A DNA stretch of 6,515 nt, from the NCBI GenBank assembly GCA_003165455.1, contig PLUJ01000150.1:1-6515 (forward strand). Direction: 5' to 3'. Below the pieces are notes generated by a model. It was not told the origin of the DNA. It did not search any database and saw only the letters and a program-made list of their open reading frames with translations. Positions 1-6,515 of the stretch are shown here, piece by piece. Within the stretch, counting starts at the first letter, position 1; every line of letters starts with the position of its first letter. This stretch comes from Acidobacteriaceae bacterium. GTDB taxonomy: Bacteria > Acidobacteriota > Terriglobia > Terriglobales > Acidobacteriaceae. A program made the position numbers and the translations under genes.

Positions 1-1097
1 TCTTGGCCGCGGCCTTGCTCCCGGCATTCACGGTGTGCCACGCACAGACGGCGGCGGGAGCTGAGCCCCCGTTGCGGATCGCGATTGCCGGGTTGGTTCA
101 CGGGCACGTCGAGGGCTTTTTCAAGAACTCGCTGCATCGGACCGACATTCAACTGGTCGGGATTGCCGAGCCCGACCAGCAACTCGCGGCTCATTACGCC
201 AGCCAGTACGGCCTCGACCGCAGCCTGATGTTTGCCAGTCTCGAAGATATGCTGCAAAAGACGCGGCCCCAAGCGGTCCTCGCGTACACGAGCACCTACG
301 ACCACCGGCGAGTGGTGGAAATCTGTGCCCGTCACGGTGTCCCCGTCATGATGGAAAAGCCGCTGGCTGTCAGTCTCGAGGATGCACTGGCCATCGAGAG
401 AGCGGCTCATCTTGGCAAGATTCAAGTCCTCGTCAACTACGAGACAACCTGGTATCCCAGCAATCATGCCGCATACGACCTGGTTCATGAGAACGCTTTG
501 GGCGATGTCCGTAAAGTGGTTGTACATGATGGTCACAGCGGGCCAAAAGAAATCGGCGTCGGCCCAGAGTTTCTCGCGTGGCTCACCGATCCGAAACTCA
601 ACGGTGGCGGCGCTCTTTTTGACTTCGGATGTTACGGCGCCGATCTGATGACCTGGCTAATGGATGGGCAGCGCCCGGAAACCGTTACTGCTGTCACGCA
701 GCAAATAAAGCCGTCGATCTACGCGAAAGTGGACGACGAGGCAACTGTCATTCTGACTTATCCAAAGGCACAGGCCATTATCCAAGCCTCCTGGAACTGG
801 CCATTCGACCGCAAGGACATGGAGGTTTATGGTCAGACAGGATACGTAATCACGGTGAAGCACGACGACATCCGCGTGCGGCGAGCAGGCGGCCAGGAGC
901 AGCAACTCGCCGCAAAACCAGTTCCGGCGCCTTACAACAGCTCGCTTGCCTTGCTGCGAGCGGTCGTAATGGATGGAGCAAAGCCCGACGGCTTGTCATC
1001 GCTTGAAACGAATCTCACGGTTACGGAAATTCTGGATGCCGCGCGCCGTTCGGCAGCTTCAGGAAAAACGATTCGCCTGCCTGCTTCGCGAGAATAG
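1..1097 (+). CDS. Gfo/Idh/MocA family oxidoreductase, probably exported (5' partial)
   Basis: Probable NAD(P)-dependent oxidoreductase acting on a sugar or cyclitol; the substrate cannot be told from sequence. Numbering from the TTG at position 3, an N-terminal Rossmann fold starts at about residue 24 (IAIAGLVHGH), and an acidic E56 follows the second strand. The family EKP motif is at 118-120, with the expected catalytic-site Lys119. The C-terminal domain carries GGGALFDFGCYGADL at 201-215; D207 and Y211 sit where glucose-fructose oxidoreductase-type members have Asp and Tyr. Residues 1-14 are hydrophobic and end in CHA, followed by an Ala/Gly-rich linker, which looks like the end of a signal peptide. 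The frame is open to the window edge and no positively charged n-region is visible, so the true start is probably upstream and the TTG is internal. The visible 364 residues contain an essentially complete catalytic core. The stop is TAG. The gene converges with the nnrE-nnrD gene. Family assignment is firm; export is inferred. Confidence 0.88.
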   Translation, partial: LAAALLPAFTVCHAQTAAGAEPPLRIAIAGLVHGHVEGFFKNSLHRTDIQLVGIAEPDQQLAAHYASQYGLDRSLMFASLEDMLQKTRPQAVLAYTSTYDHRRVVEICARHGVPVMMEKPLAVSLEDALAIERAAHLGKIQVLVNYETTWYPSNHAAYDLVHENALGDVRKVVVHDGHSGPKEIGVGPEFLAWLTDPKLNGGGALFDFGCYGADLMTWLMDGQRPETVTAVTQQIKPSIYAKVDDEATVILTYPKAQAIIQASWNWPFDRKDMEVYGQTGYVITVKHDDIRVRRAGGQEQQLAAKPVPAPYNSSLALLRAVVMDGAKPDGLSSLETNLTVTEILDAARRSAASGKTIRLPASRE

Positions 1098-1113
1098 CGC
1101 CGGAGAGCTAAAT

Positions 1114-2682
1114 TCAACCGCTCCAGCACACTAGTTTTTGCCTCGCGGCTTTCTGCGTGCGCCGAAATGCATCCGGCAATCCCAACAAAAGATCGGTCGC
1201 CACAAGCGAATGCTCTCCTACTTTGTCGCGTATTACATCTCCCGCTAGCCCGTGCAGGTGCACCGCAGCCATCACCGCTGTAAAGGCACTCTTCGGGCGC
1301 TGCGCTATCATTGCCGCGGTAATGCCGGTGAGAATGTCTCCCGTGCCGCCAGTGGCCATTCCGGCATTGCCGGTTGTATTCACCCAGGCCTCTCCATCGG
1401 GACGCACTACCAGCGTGCGATGCCCTTTCAGTACCACGATAAGCTTATGCTCCCGCGCAAATTTTCTCGCTACCCCCAATCGGTCGGCTTGCACCTCCGC
1501 GATACTTATTCCCGCCAGCCGCGCCATTTCCCCGGGATGTGGCGTGATGACCAGCGTCCGTTCATCGCCATTCAGTTCGTTCGTATGGCCGTCGAACGCG
1601 TTCAAGCCATCCGCATCCACCACCATCGGAATCCGGATCTTCGCGACCAGGGTACGCACGAGCTGTGAAGTTTGCGGGTTCTGCGTAATGCCTGGGCCGA
1701 TTGCGATCACGCTCTTTTTCTTTACTAACTCCTGGATCTGAGTCTCCGCGTCAGCAGAAATCGTACCCGCGTCAGTCTCCGATAACGGCTCAGTCATCAG
1801 CTCGGGATGGAATCCCGCGACCGTTGCGAGAGCCGACTTCGCCGTCGCCACGGTCGAAAGCCCTGCTCCCACCCGCAACGCCGCTACACCGGACATGGCG
1901 ACCGAGCCGGCCTTTCCAAAAGATCCTCCAAGCACCAGCACGTGACCGTAACTGCCTTTATTCGAATCGGCCGCCCGGGGTGCGACAAAATCAGCGATAT
2001 CTTTCGCCGTGATCACGTTCAGTTGCAGAGACGAAACAATCGCTTCATCGGGAGAACCGATCTCCGCTACAAACGTCGGTCCCGAAGTCAAGGAACCAAA
2101 CACATGCGCCGGGCGCGGCGCGGTAAAAGTAACGATCGCATCCACACGCGCGATGGTTCCTGTCTGCGCGGTGGTGCTATCCGCATCGGCGCCTGACGGG
2201 ATATCAACGGCAATCACCGTAGCGTCGCTAGCGTTCATGAACGCGATCGCATCCGCATAAACTCCGATCACCGAGGGTTTGAAGCCGGTGCCGAGGATTG
2301 CGTCAAGATAGAGATCCGCGGCCAGCAACGAGCGCACCCGCTCGCTATTTAATTCTTCACCGGAATGCACTTCGACCGGCCCAGCTTGTAACTTGTGAAA
2401 CATGGCCGCGGCATCGCCCCGCAACTCTTTCGCGGACGCCAACAAAATCACCCGGACTTCTTTTCCTCGCTCCAGAAGCAGCCGCGCTGCCACAAAACCG
2501 TCGCCGCCATTATTCCCCTTGCCGCAAAAGGCCACAATTCGTCGTGCTGCCGAATGGTTCGACAATACATACTCAGCCATGGCCGTCCCTGCATTCTCCA
2601 TTAACGTGATCGAGGGCACGCCGAAACGCTCGGTGGTGGCAAGATCAATCGTTCGCATTTCCGCGGCACTTACAATCTTCAT
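1114..2682 (-). CDS. nnrD: Bifunctional NAD(P)H-hydrate epimerase / ADP-dependent (S)-NAD(P)H-hydrate dehydratase
   Basis: Cytosolic metabolite-repair enzyme. The N-terminal domain (NnrE, YjeF-N) interconverts R and S forms of hydrated NAD(P)H; the C-terminal domain (NnrD, carbohydrate-kinase-like) dehydrates the S form to NAD(P)H using ADP. From the ATG at 2682 the protein is 522 aa, normal for the fusion. Epimerase domain, about 1-215: LMENAG at 27-32, GKGNNGGDG at 54-62, ILGTG at 129-133 and VDIPSG at 159-164. Dehydratase domain, about 225-505: KGSYGHVLVLGGS at 242-254, GPG at 329-331, DADGLNAF at 356-363, TPHPGE at 380-385, and the nucleotide/catalytic loop GNAGMATGGTGDILTG at 438-453, where D449 is the expected catalytic base. 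The frame extends to a TTG at 2724, but that adds a lysine-rich stretch without a good ribosome site, whereas the ATG at 2682 has GGAAAG 8 nt upstream and begins MKIVSAAEMR, typical of the family. Both active sites look intact. It lies downstream of a terminator, so it probably has its own promoter. Confidence 0.95.
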   Translation of the reverse strand: MKIVSAAEMRTIDLATTERFGVPSITLMENAGTAMAEYVLSNHSAARRIVAFCGKGNNGGDGFVAARLLLERGKEVRVILLASAKELRGDAAAMFHKLQAGPVEVHSGEELNSERVRSLLAADLYLDAILGTGFKPSVIGVYADAIAFMNASDATVIAVDIPSGADADSTTAQTGTIARVDAIVTFTAPRPAHVFGSLTSGPTFVAEIGSPDEAIVSSLQLNVITAKDIADFVAPRAADSNKGSYGHVLVLGGSFGKAGSVAMSGVAALRVGAGLSTVATAKSALATVAGFHPELMTEPLSETDAGTISADAETQIQELVKKKSVIAIGPGITQNPQTSQLVRTLVAKIRIPMVVDADGLNAFDGHTNELNGDERTLVITPHPGEMARLAGISIAEVQADRLGVARKFAREHKLIVVLKGHRTLVVRPDGEAWVNTTGNAGMATGGTGDILTGITAAMIAQRPKSAFTAVMAAVHLHGLAGDVIRDKVGEHSLVATDLLLGLPDAFRRTQKAARQKLVCWSG

Positions 2683-2690
2683 AACTCGTT

Positions 2691-2696
2691 CTTTCC
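2691..2696 (-). promoter_or_regulatory. Ribosome binding site deciding the nnrE-nnrD start
   Basis: On the minus strand GGAAAG lies 8 nt before the ATG at 2682-2680. It is a moderate Shine-Dalgarno match. It supports this ATG over the in-frame TTG at 2724-2722, whose upstream bases show no purine-rich site. Confidence 0.6.
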
Positions 2697-2751
2697 ATTT
2701 CTTAGGCTTGCTGCCTTTGCCCAAACTATGAAGACCAACGATAAAGACCGA

Positions 2752-2790
2752 CTATAAAACAAAAAGGCCCTCCGCGCCGTGCGGAGAGCC
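2752..2790 (-). terminator. Rho-independent terminator of the thiE/permease transcript
   Basis: Read on the minus strand, a GC-rich hairpin is followed by a T tract. The inner stem is CTCCGC at 2786-2781 paired with GCGGAG at 2775-2770, closed by a 5-nt loop. After one C/A mismatch (2769/2787) a further 3 bp pair (2766-2768 with 2788-2790). TTTTTGTTTT follows at 2765-2756. It starts 24 bp past the stop codon of permease A and lies upstream of the nnrE-nnrD gene, so it should separate the two transcripts. The plus strand has no T tract after the hairpin, so it is directional. Confidence 0.88.
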
Positions 2791-2814
2791 CGGTATTCAA
2801 GCGATCAAAATAGC

Positions 2815-4425
2815 CTAGGACGTGCGCTTCGACCCGGCCCCCGGCTGCAAAGCCTGAACCCGGCTGTGCTTCACGCTATAGGTGAAATACACGACCAACC
2901 CGATCACCAGCCAGATGACAAGCCGCGCCCAGTTAACCCAGCCGAGCTTGTACATCATGTAACCGTTGGAGATGACTCCGAGGATTGGGACGAGCGGAAC
3001 CCACGGCGTTCGAAACGGCCGTGGTTGCTTCGGGTGCGTATAGCGCAGCACCATTACAGAGATTGACACAATCACAAACGCCAGCAGGGTACCTATGTTT
3101 ACCATCTTACCGAGATCGTCGATAGGAGTCAGGCTGCCAACAACCGCCGCCAGCGTTCCCACAAGAATTGTATTTTTCCATGGAGTGCGGAATTTTGGAT
3201 GGATATCCCCGAAAAATCTCTTTGGTAAGAGTCCGTCACTGGCCATGGCATAAAGGACACGCGTCTGGCCCAGCAGCATTACGAGCATAACGCTGGTGAG
3301 TCCTGCTAGAGCGCCTACCGTGATGATGTGCGATGCCGTACTTAGGCCGCGATCCAGAAATGCGCGGGCCACCGGGGCCTCGATGTTAATTTGCTGCCAG
3401 TGCACCATCCCGGTTAAAACGCCAGCCACTGCGATGTACAAGACCGTGCAGATTGCCAGCGACGCAATCATGCCGATGGGCAAATCGCGTTGGGGATTCT
3501 TGGCTTCTTGCGCGGTCGTCGAGACCGCGTCGAAACCAATATATGCGAAGAATATATACGCCGCACCCGCTCCGATTCCGGCCAAGCCATTGGGCGCGTA
3601 GGAGTGCCAGTCTGAACCCCAATTGCTGGTGTTGATGTACCGGGCACCCAGGGCAATCACGAAAAGCACAACCGACACTTTAATGACGACGATCACGGTG
3701 TTAAATTCCGCACTCTCTTTAATCCCGACTACCAAGACTGCCGTGATGAGCATGGCGATGAGGAAGGCCGGAAGGTTGAGACCCATTTCCATGCCAAACA
3801 GGTGCGGCGCGCCCAACGCTTCATGCGCCCTCTGCAACAGTTCCGGAGATTGTGTACTTATAATTGCGCTGACTCTATCCAGGAATGTTTGCGTTCCGGG
3901 CGCTAGAGAAGTGTCCGCAGCCAGCGCCATCTGTCGCGCAACAATATTCTCTGCAGTCTTCAGCGCCGTCCAGTGGTCATAAGCCAGCCAGAGGGGCATT
4001 TTGATATGAAAAATGTTCAGCAACTCGATGAAGTGGTTCGACCAGCCGGAAGACACCGCACTGGCGCCCATGGCGTATTCGAGCGTCAAGTCCCAACCGA
4101 TGATCCAGGCTAGCAGTTCGCCCAGCGTGGCATACGCATATGTGTAGGCGCTGCCCGCGAGCGGAATCATGGCCGCGAATTCGGCATAGCACAATCCGGC
4201 GAATGTGCAGCCTAGTCCGGATAGGACAAACGACAAGGTCAGGCCGGGGCCGGCATAGTGTGCTCCCAGTCCCACCATTACAAAAATTCCTGCTCCGATG
4301 ATGGCGCCTACACCCAGGGCGGTAAGCTGAAAAACTCCCAGTGTCCGCTTGAGGCTGTGCTCGCCCGTTTCGCGGGATTCCTCCATCAGCAGGTTGAGTG
4401 GCTTGGTCGCCAGCAGGTTTGCCAT
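2815..4425 (-). CDS. APC-superfamily amino acid permease, CAT/YfnA-like (permease A)
   Basis: Inner-membrane amino acid transporter, most like the cationic amino acid transporter (CAT, YfnA-type) branch; the actual substrate cannot be read off. The 536-aa protein has about 12 hydrophobic segments. TM1 holds GVGAIIGAGIFV at 38-49, the unwound substrate-binding motif of APC carriers. GWDLTLEYAMGAS at 110-122 is CAT-like, GFDAVSTTAQEAKNPQRDLP is at 297-316 (TM6 and following loop), and GQTRVLYAMASDGLLP at 386-401. LKRTLG at 25-30 precedes TM1, as usual in this branch. The loop between TM3 and TM4 (about 141-215) is long and polar, and accounts for most of the excess over the roughly 460-480 residues of typical bacterial CAT members. 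The start ATG has AAGGAG 11 nt upstream. The gene follows permease B by 22 bp on the same strand and is followed by a strong terminator, so it is probably the last gene of the transcript. Confidence 0.93.
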   Translation of the reverse strand: MANLLATKPLNLLMEESRETGEHSLKRTLGVFQLTALGVGAIIGAGIFVMVGLGAHYAGPGLTLSFVLSGLGCTFAGLCYAEFAAMIPLAGSAYTYAYATLGELLAWIIGWDLTLEYAMGASAVSSGWSNHFIELLNIFHIKMPLWLAYDHWTALKTAENIVARQMALAADTSLAPGTQTFLDRVSAIISTQSPELLQRAHEALGAPHLFGMEMGLNLPAFLIAMLITAVLVVGIKESAEFNTVIVVIKVSVVLFVIALGARYINTSNWGSDWHSYAPNGLAGIGAGAAYIFFAYIGFDAVSTTAQEAKNPQRDLPIGMIASLAICTVLYIAVAGVLTGMVHWQQINIEAPVARAFLDRGLSTASHIITVGALAGLTSVMLVMLLGQTRVLYAMASDGLLPKRFFGDIHPKFRTPWKNTILVGTLAAVVGSLTPIDDLGKMVNIGTLLAFVIVSISVMVLRYTHPKQPRPFRTPWVPLVPILGVISNGYMMYKLGWVNWARLVIWLVIGLVVYFTYSVKHSRVQALQPGAGSKRTS

Positions 4426-4436
4426 TCGTTTAGTTT

Positions 4437-4442
4437 CTCCTT
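4437..4442 (-). promoter_or_regulatory. Shine-Dalgarno of permease A
   Basis: AAGGAG on the minus strand, 11 nt before the ATG at 4425. It lies inside the 22-bp gap after the permease B stop codon, leaving little room for a separate promoter and supporting co-transcription of the two permeases. Confidence 0.7.
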
Positions 4443-4447
4443 AAGAG

Positions 4448-6016
4448 CTATTCAGGTACGCGCTTTACTCCGGAATTCTTTGACCACGCTAAATACACCG
4501 GAATTCCTAACAGCACCACGGCCAGCCCTGGCCACGTGAACTGCGGCTTGTAGCGCAATAGTACGACATCGATGAATAAAGCCATCGCGATATAAATCGC
4601 CGGAAGCACCGGATATCCGATCGCACGGTAAGGCCTTTCGGCATTCGGATGCGTCCTCCGCAAGACAAACAACCCCACGATCGTCAGCATATAGAAGACC
4701 AGCACCGCCACGACAATGTAATCGAGAAGTTGTCCGTAACTACCCGAGATGCACAGCACACAAGTCCAGACCATTTGCACCATCAGCGAAACCGCTGGCG
4801 TCTTGTAAGTCGGATGCAGTCTGGCGACGCTCTTGAAGAACAAGCCATCCTTCGCCATCGCATAATAGACCCGCGCACCGGAAAGAATCAGTCCGTTGTT
4901 GCATCCGAAGCTGGAAATCAGAATCGCTCCGGCCATCAGCAGTCCGCCAAGCGAGCCGAACATCTGGGTCATTACGGCGGTGCCGACGCGGTCTTCCGCG
5001 GCATACTTAATTCCCCGGCCAAGAATAGACGCCGCGCTCGCGGTTCCATCGAGCGGTAGTGCGAGAACGTAGATGAAATTGCACGCAATATAGAGCGCGA
5101 TTACTACGCCAGTGCCGAGCGCAAGCGATAGTGGCAAATTCCGGCTCGGATTTTTTACTTCACCCGCGGTAAATGTGACGTTATTCCAGGCATCGGCGGA
5201 AAATAACGAACCCACCTGCGCGACCGCAAGGATCGTCAGAGTTCCCACCATCACAATCGGTCCACCCACACCCACCTGAACGGCATGCTGCGCGCCGAGT
5301 CCGGCATTTCGCCAAAAATTTGCGCCGAAATTCGCGGCCACCGCCTGCGCATTCCTTCCCAGGGCAATTCCGAATAGCGTCAGTCCGAGCAGCGCTGAAA
5401 CCTTGGCCGCGGTGAAAACGTTCTGAATCAGCGCTCCGGTCTTCACCCCAAAAATATTCACCACGGAAAGGAAGATCACGAGCAAAACCGCAGCCAGATT
5501 CTGCGTATTAAGTCCAACATCCATATTGCCCAGAACCACCGGTCCCAGGCGAATCGGTGGAACCTTCCAGAGGTGGAGAATCCAATGAGTGGAAGAAATC
5601 GCCGGAAAGAAAACTCCCAGAAACTTACCGAAAGCCACGCCCACCGCCGCAATCGTCCCAGTCTGAATTACAAGGAATAAGGTCCAGCCATAAAGAAATC
5701 CCCACAACGGTCCCAGTGATTCGCGCAGGTAAACGTATTGGCCCCCAGCTCGCGGCATCATGGCGGCAAGTTCCCCATAACTGAGCGCGGCGACGATGGT
5801 CATGAACCCGGCAACCACCCAGGCGCCGATAAGCAGAGCGGGCGAGTCTACTTCGCGGGCGATCTCCGCCGAAACAATAAAGATGCCCGAGCCGATCATC
5901 GACCCCATGACCAGCATGGTGGCGCTGGTCAGGCCTAGGCCCTTGACGAGTTCTTTATCCTGATGGCTATGGATTTGCCAGTCGCTTGCAGCGGTTGGGG
6001 TTGTGGGTGTGCTCAG
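4448..6016 (-). CDS. APC-superfamily amino acid permease, LAT/APA-like (permease B); start probably CTG
   Basis: Inner-membrane amino acid permease or exchanger; substrate unknown. The first in-frame ATG (5917) gives 489 aa but begins inside TM1. Upstream codons continue in frame to a TGA at 6040-6038 and encode family-like sequence (KELVKGLGLTSATMLVMGSM), so the true N-terminus lies upstream. No ATG, GTG or TTG exists in that extension. The best candidate is CTG at 6016-6014, giving 522 aa starting (M)STPTTPTAASDW, with GGAGGAG ending 2 nt before it. Numbered from the ATG at 5917: GSMIGSGIF at 5-13 (TM1), YGELAAMMPRAGGQYVYLRE at 47-66 (TM2-TM3 loop, LAT-like), AWNNVTFTAGEVKNPSRNLP at 243-262 (after TM6), and SGARVYYAMAKDGLFFKS at 336-353. 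Four further hydrophobic segments follow, about 12 TM in all. The gene is downstream of thiE (44 bp) and upstream of permease A (22 bp). The two permeases are clearly different subfamilies, not a recent duplication. Family is firm; the start is uncertain. Confidence 0.9.
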   Translation of the reverse strand: MSTPTTPTAASDWQIHSHQDKELVKGLGLTSATMLVMGSMIGSGIFIVSAEIAREVDSPALLIGAWVVAGFMTIVAALSYGELAAMMPRAGGQYVYLRESLGPLWGFLYGWTLFLVIQTGTIAAVGVAFGKFLGVFFPAISSTHWILHLWKVPPIRLGPVVLGNMDVGLNTQNLAAVLLVIFLSVVNIFGVKTGALIQNVFTAAKVSALLGLTLFGIALGRNAQAVAANFGANFWRNAGLGAQHAVQVGVGGPIVMVGTLTILAVAQVGSLFSADAWNNVTFTAGEVKNPSRNLPLSLALGTGVVIALYIACNFIYVLALPLDGTASAASILGRGIKYAAEDRVGTAVMTQMFGSLGGLLMAGAILISSFGCNNGLILSGARVYYAMAKDGLFFKSVARLHPTYKTPAVSLMVQMVWTCVLCISGSYGQLLDYIVVAVLVFYMLTIVGLFVLRRTHPNAERPYRAIGYPVLPAIYIAMALFIDVVLLRYKPQFTWPGLAVVLLGIPVYLAWSKNSGVKRVPE

Positions 6017-6018
6017 GG

Positions 6019-6025
6019 CTCCTCC
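6019..6025 (-). promoter_or_regulatory. Strong Shine-Dalgarno before the proposed CTG start of permease B
   Basis: GGAGGAG on the minus strand, followed by CC and then CTG at 6016-6014. Counting from the GGAGG core the spacing is 4 nt, somewhat short. It is the only strong ribosome site in the 44-bp gap after thiE, and no conventional start codon in the permease frame lies behind it. Confidence 0.55.
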
Positions 6026-6060
6026 GCTCGCGTACGGTCATTCCTGATAGTCCAATGACT

Positions 6061-6515
6061 TTACCTCAAGACGCGAAAAAATTCCTCTGCTGATTTGCGC
6101 GGCTCCCGTAACAGATCGGAAATCACGGCCAACGAATCGGCCCCGGCGTCAATCACGGAAGCTGCGTTGGCGCGCGTAATCCCTCCAATGGCGACAAGAG
6201 GCTTCTGGGTCAACTGCCGCGCCCGGCGCACTCCTTTGAGGCCCACGACCGGATCGGGTTGACCTTTGCTGGAAGTCGCAAACACTGGCCCAATGGCGAG
6301 ATAGTCTGCCGAGGTGCGATCCGCCTCTAGCATCTGCTCGGGATTGTGCGTGGAAACTCCGAGCCAACGGTCGGAGCCAATGATTCTTCGCACCGACTCT
6401 GGCGAGAGATCATCCTGCCCAACGTGGACGCCATCGAATTCCGCGGACAGGCATAAATCCGCGCGGTCGTTCATGATGAGTTTTGGTACCGGTGGCGCGG
6501 ACACTCCCTTCGGCA
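6061..6515 (-). CDS. thiE: Thiamine-phosphate synthase (5' partial)
   Basis: Cytosolic TIM-barrel enzyme that joins HMP pyrophosphate and the thiazole phosphate (HET-P type) to give thiamine phosphate. Only the C-terminal part is in the window. About 150 codons are present against a usual length near 210, so roughly 60 N-terminal residues lie beyond the right edge. Numbering from the GTG at 6504, which I read as an internal valine because the frame continues upstream (PKG before it): NDR at 12-14, the signature DGVHVGQDDL at 24-33 (canonical form HLGQ-D), GVSTHN at 49-54, IGPVFATSSK at 71-80 (phosphate/pyrophosphate loop), IGGIT at 106-110 and GADSLAVISDLL at 121-132. All are standard ThiE blocks. 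TenI-like paralogues share the fold, but the retained NDR, HVGQDD and GPVF-T-SK blocks favour true ThiE. The stop is TAA. It is the first visible gene of a likely thiE/permease B/permease A transcript; no TPP riboswitch can be checked because the 5' end is missing. Confidence 0.9.
   Translation of the reverse strand, partial: PKGVSAPPVPKLIMNDRADLCLSAEFDGVHVGQDDLSPESVRRIIGSDRWLGVSTHNPEQMLEADRTSADYLAIGPVFATSSKGQPDPVVGLKGVRRARQLTQKPLVAIGGITRANAASVIDAGADSLAVISDLLREPRKSAEEFFRVLR

Noticed and set aside
1..60. Lipoprotein signal around C12 of the oxidoreductase.
   Set aside because: The preceding residues FTV do not fit a lipobox, which normally has Gly, Ala or Ser just before the cysteine.
1101..1139. 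Possible plus-strand terminator after the oxidoreductase: GGAG/CTCC pairing followed by TTTTT.
   Set aside because: The stem is only about 4 bp with a 15-nt loop and the T run starts 10 nt after it; too weak to call.
1157..1741. 194-codon plus-strand open frame.
   Set aside because: It is fully antisense to the well-supported NnrD domain and has no domain-like features; a shadow frame.
2683..2724. In-frame TTG extension giving a 536-aa NnrE-NnrD.
   Set aside because: Adds a lysine-rich, non-family stretch with no ribosome site; the ATG at 2682 has GGAAAG at 8 nt and a typical family N-terminus.
2815..6016. Tandem duplication of a permease gene.
   Set aside because: The two permeases differ throughout and match different APC branches, so they are not a recent duplicate pair.
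5990..6030. Minus-strand bases CCCTGAGCACACCC resemble part of a thi-box (TPP riboswitch) near thiE.
   Set aside because: The partner element (GAACCTGAT-like) and closing helices are missing, the segment lies downstream of thiE, and it is probably coding for the permease B N-terminus.
5967..6041. A 24-codon open frame starting with ATG at 6041 in the thiE-permease B gap, possibly a leader peptide or the permease start via frameshift.
   Set aside because: GGA abuts the ATG with no proper spacing, the peptide (MTVRERRSPEH...) has no leader-type codon run, and no slippery sequence is visible. The CTG behind GGAGGAG explains the permease better.

Overview
The window is an ordinary chromosomal stretch of moderately GC-rich bacterial DNA (mid to high 50s percent by eye). 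The style of the proteins (an exported-looking Gfo/Idh/MocA oxidoreductase, a fused NnrE-NnrD repair enzyme, long APC permeases) resembles soil Acidobacteria of the Koribacter/Sulfotelmatobacter type. That placement comes from recognition only, not from a database search. There is no sign of phage, transposon, CRISPR array or RNA gene.

Layout, left to right. (1) A Gfo/Idh/MocA-type NAD(P)-dependent oxidoreductase lies on the + strand. Its 5' end is cut off by the window edge and its N-terminus looks like the end of a signal peptide. (2) Convergent to it, 16 bp away, is a minus-strand gene for the bifunctional NAD(P)H-hydrate epimerase / ADP-dependent dehydratase. (3) A 132-bp gap contains a clear minus-strand rho-independent terminator. 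(4) Two minus-strand APC-superfamily amino acid permeases of different subfamilies follow, 22 bp apart. (5) At the right edge is the 3' part of a thiE-like thiamine-phosphate synthase, also on the minus strand.

On the minus strand the order of transcription is thiE, permease B, permease A, terminator, then nnrE-nnrD. The short gaps (44 bp and 22 bp) suggest that thiE and the two permeases share a transcript ending at the terminator. The metabolite-repair gene is then probably transcribed separately. The five genes do not form one recognisable pathway: they cover thiamine synthesis, amino acid uptake or exchange, repair of damaged NAD(P)H, and a sugar-type dehydrogenase.

I found no convincing previously undescribed system. 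The points most worth a second look are the start of permease B, which appears to lie well upstream of its first ATG at a CTG codon behind a strong Shine-Dalgarno sequence; an enlarged loop in permease A; and the atypical nucleotide-binding glycine motif and apparent export of the oxidoreductase.
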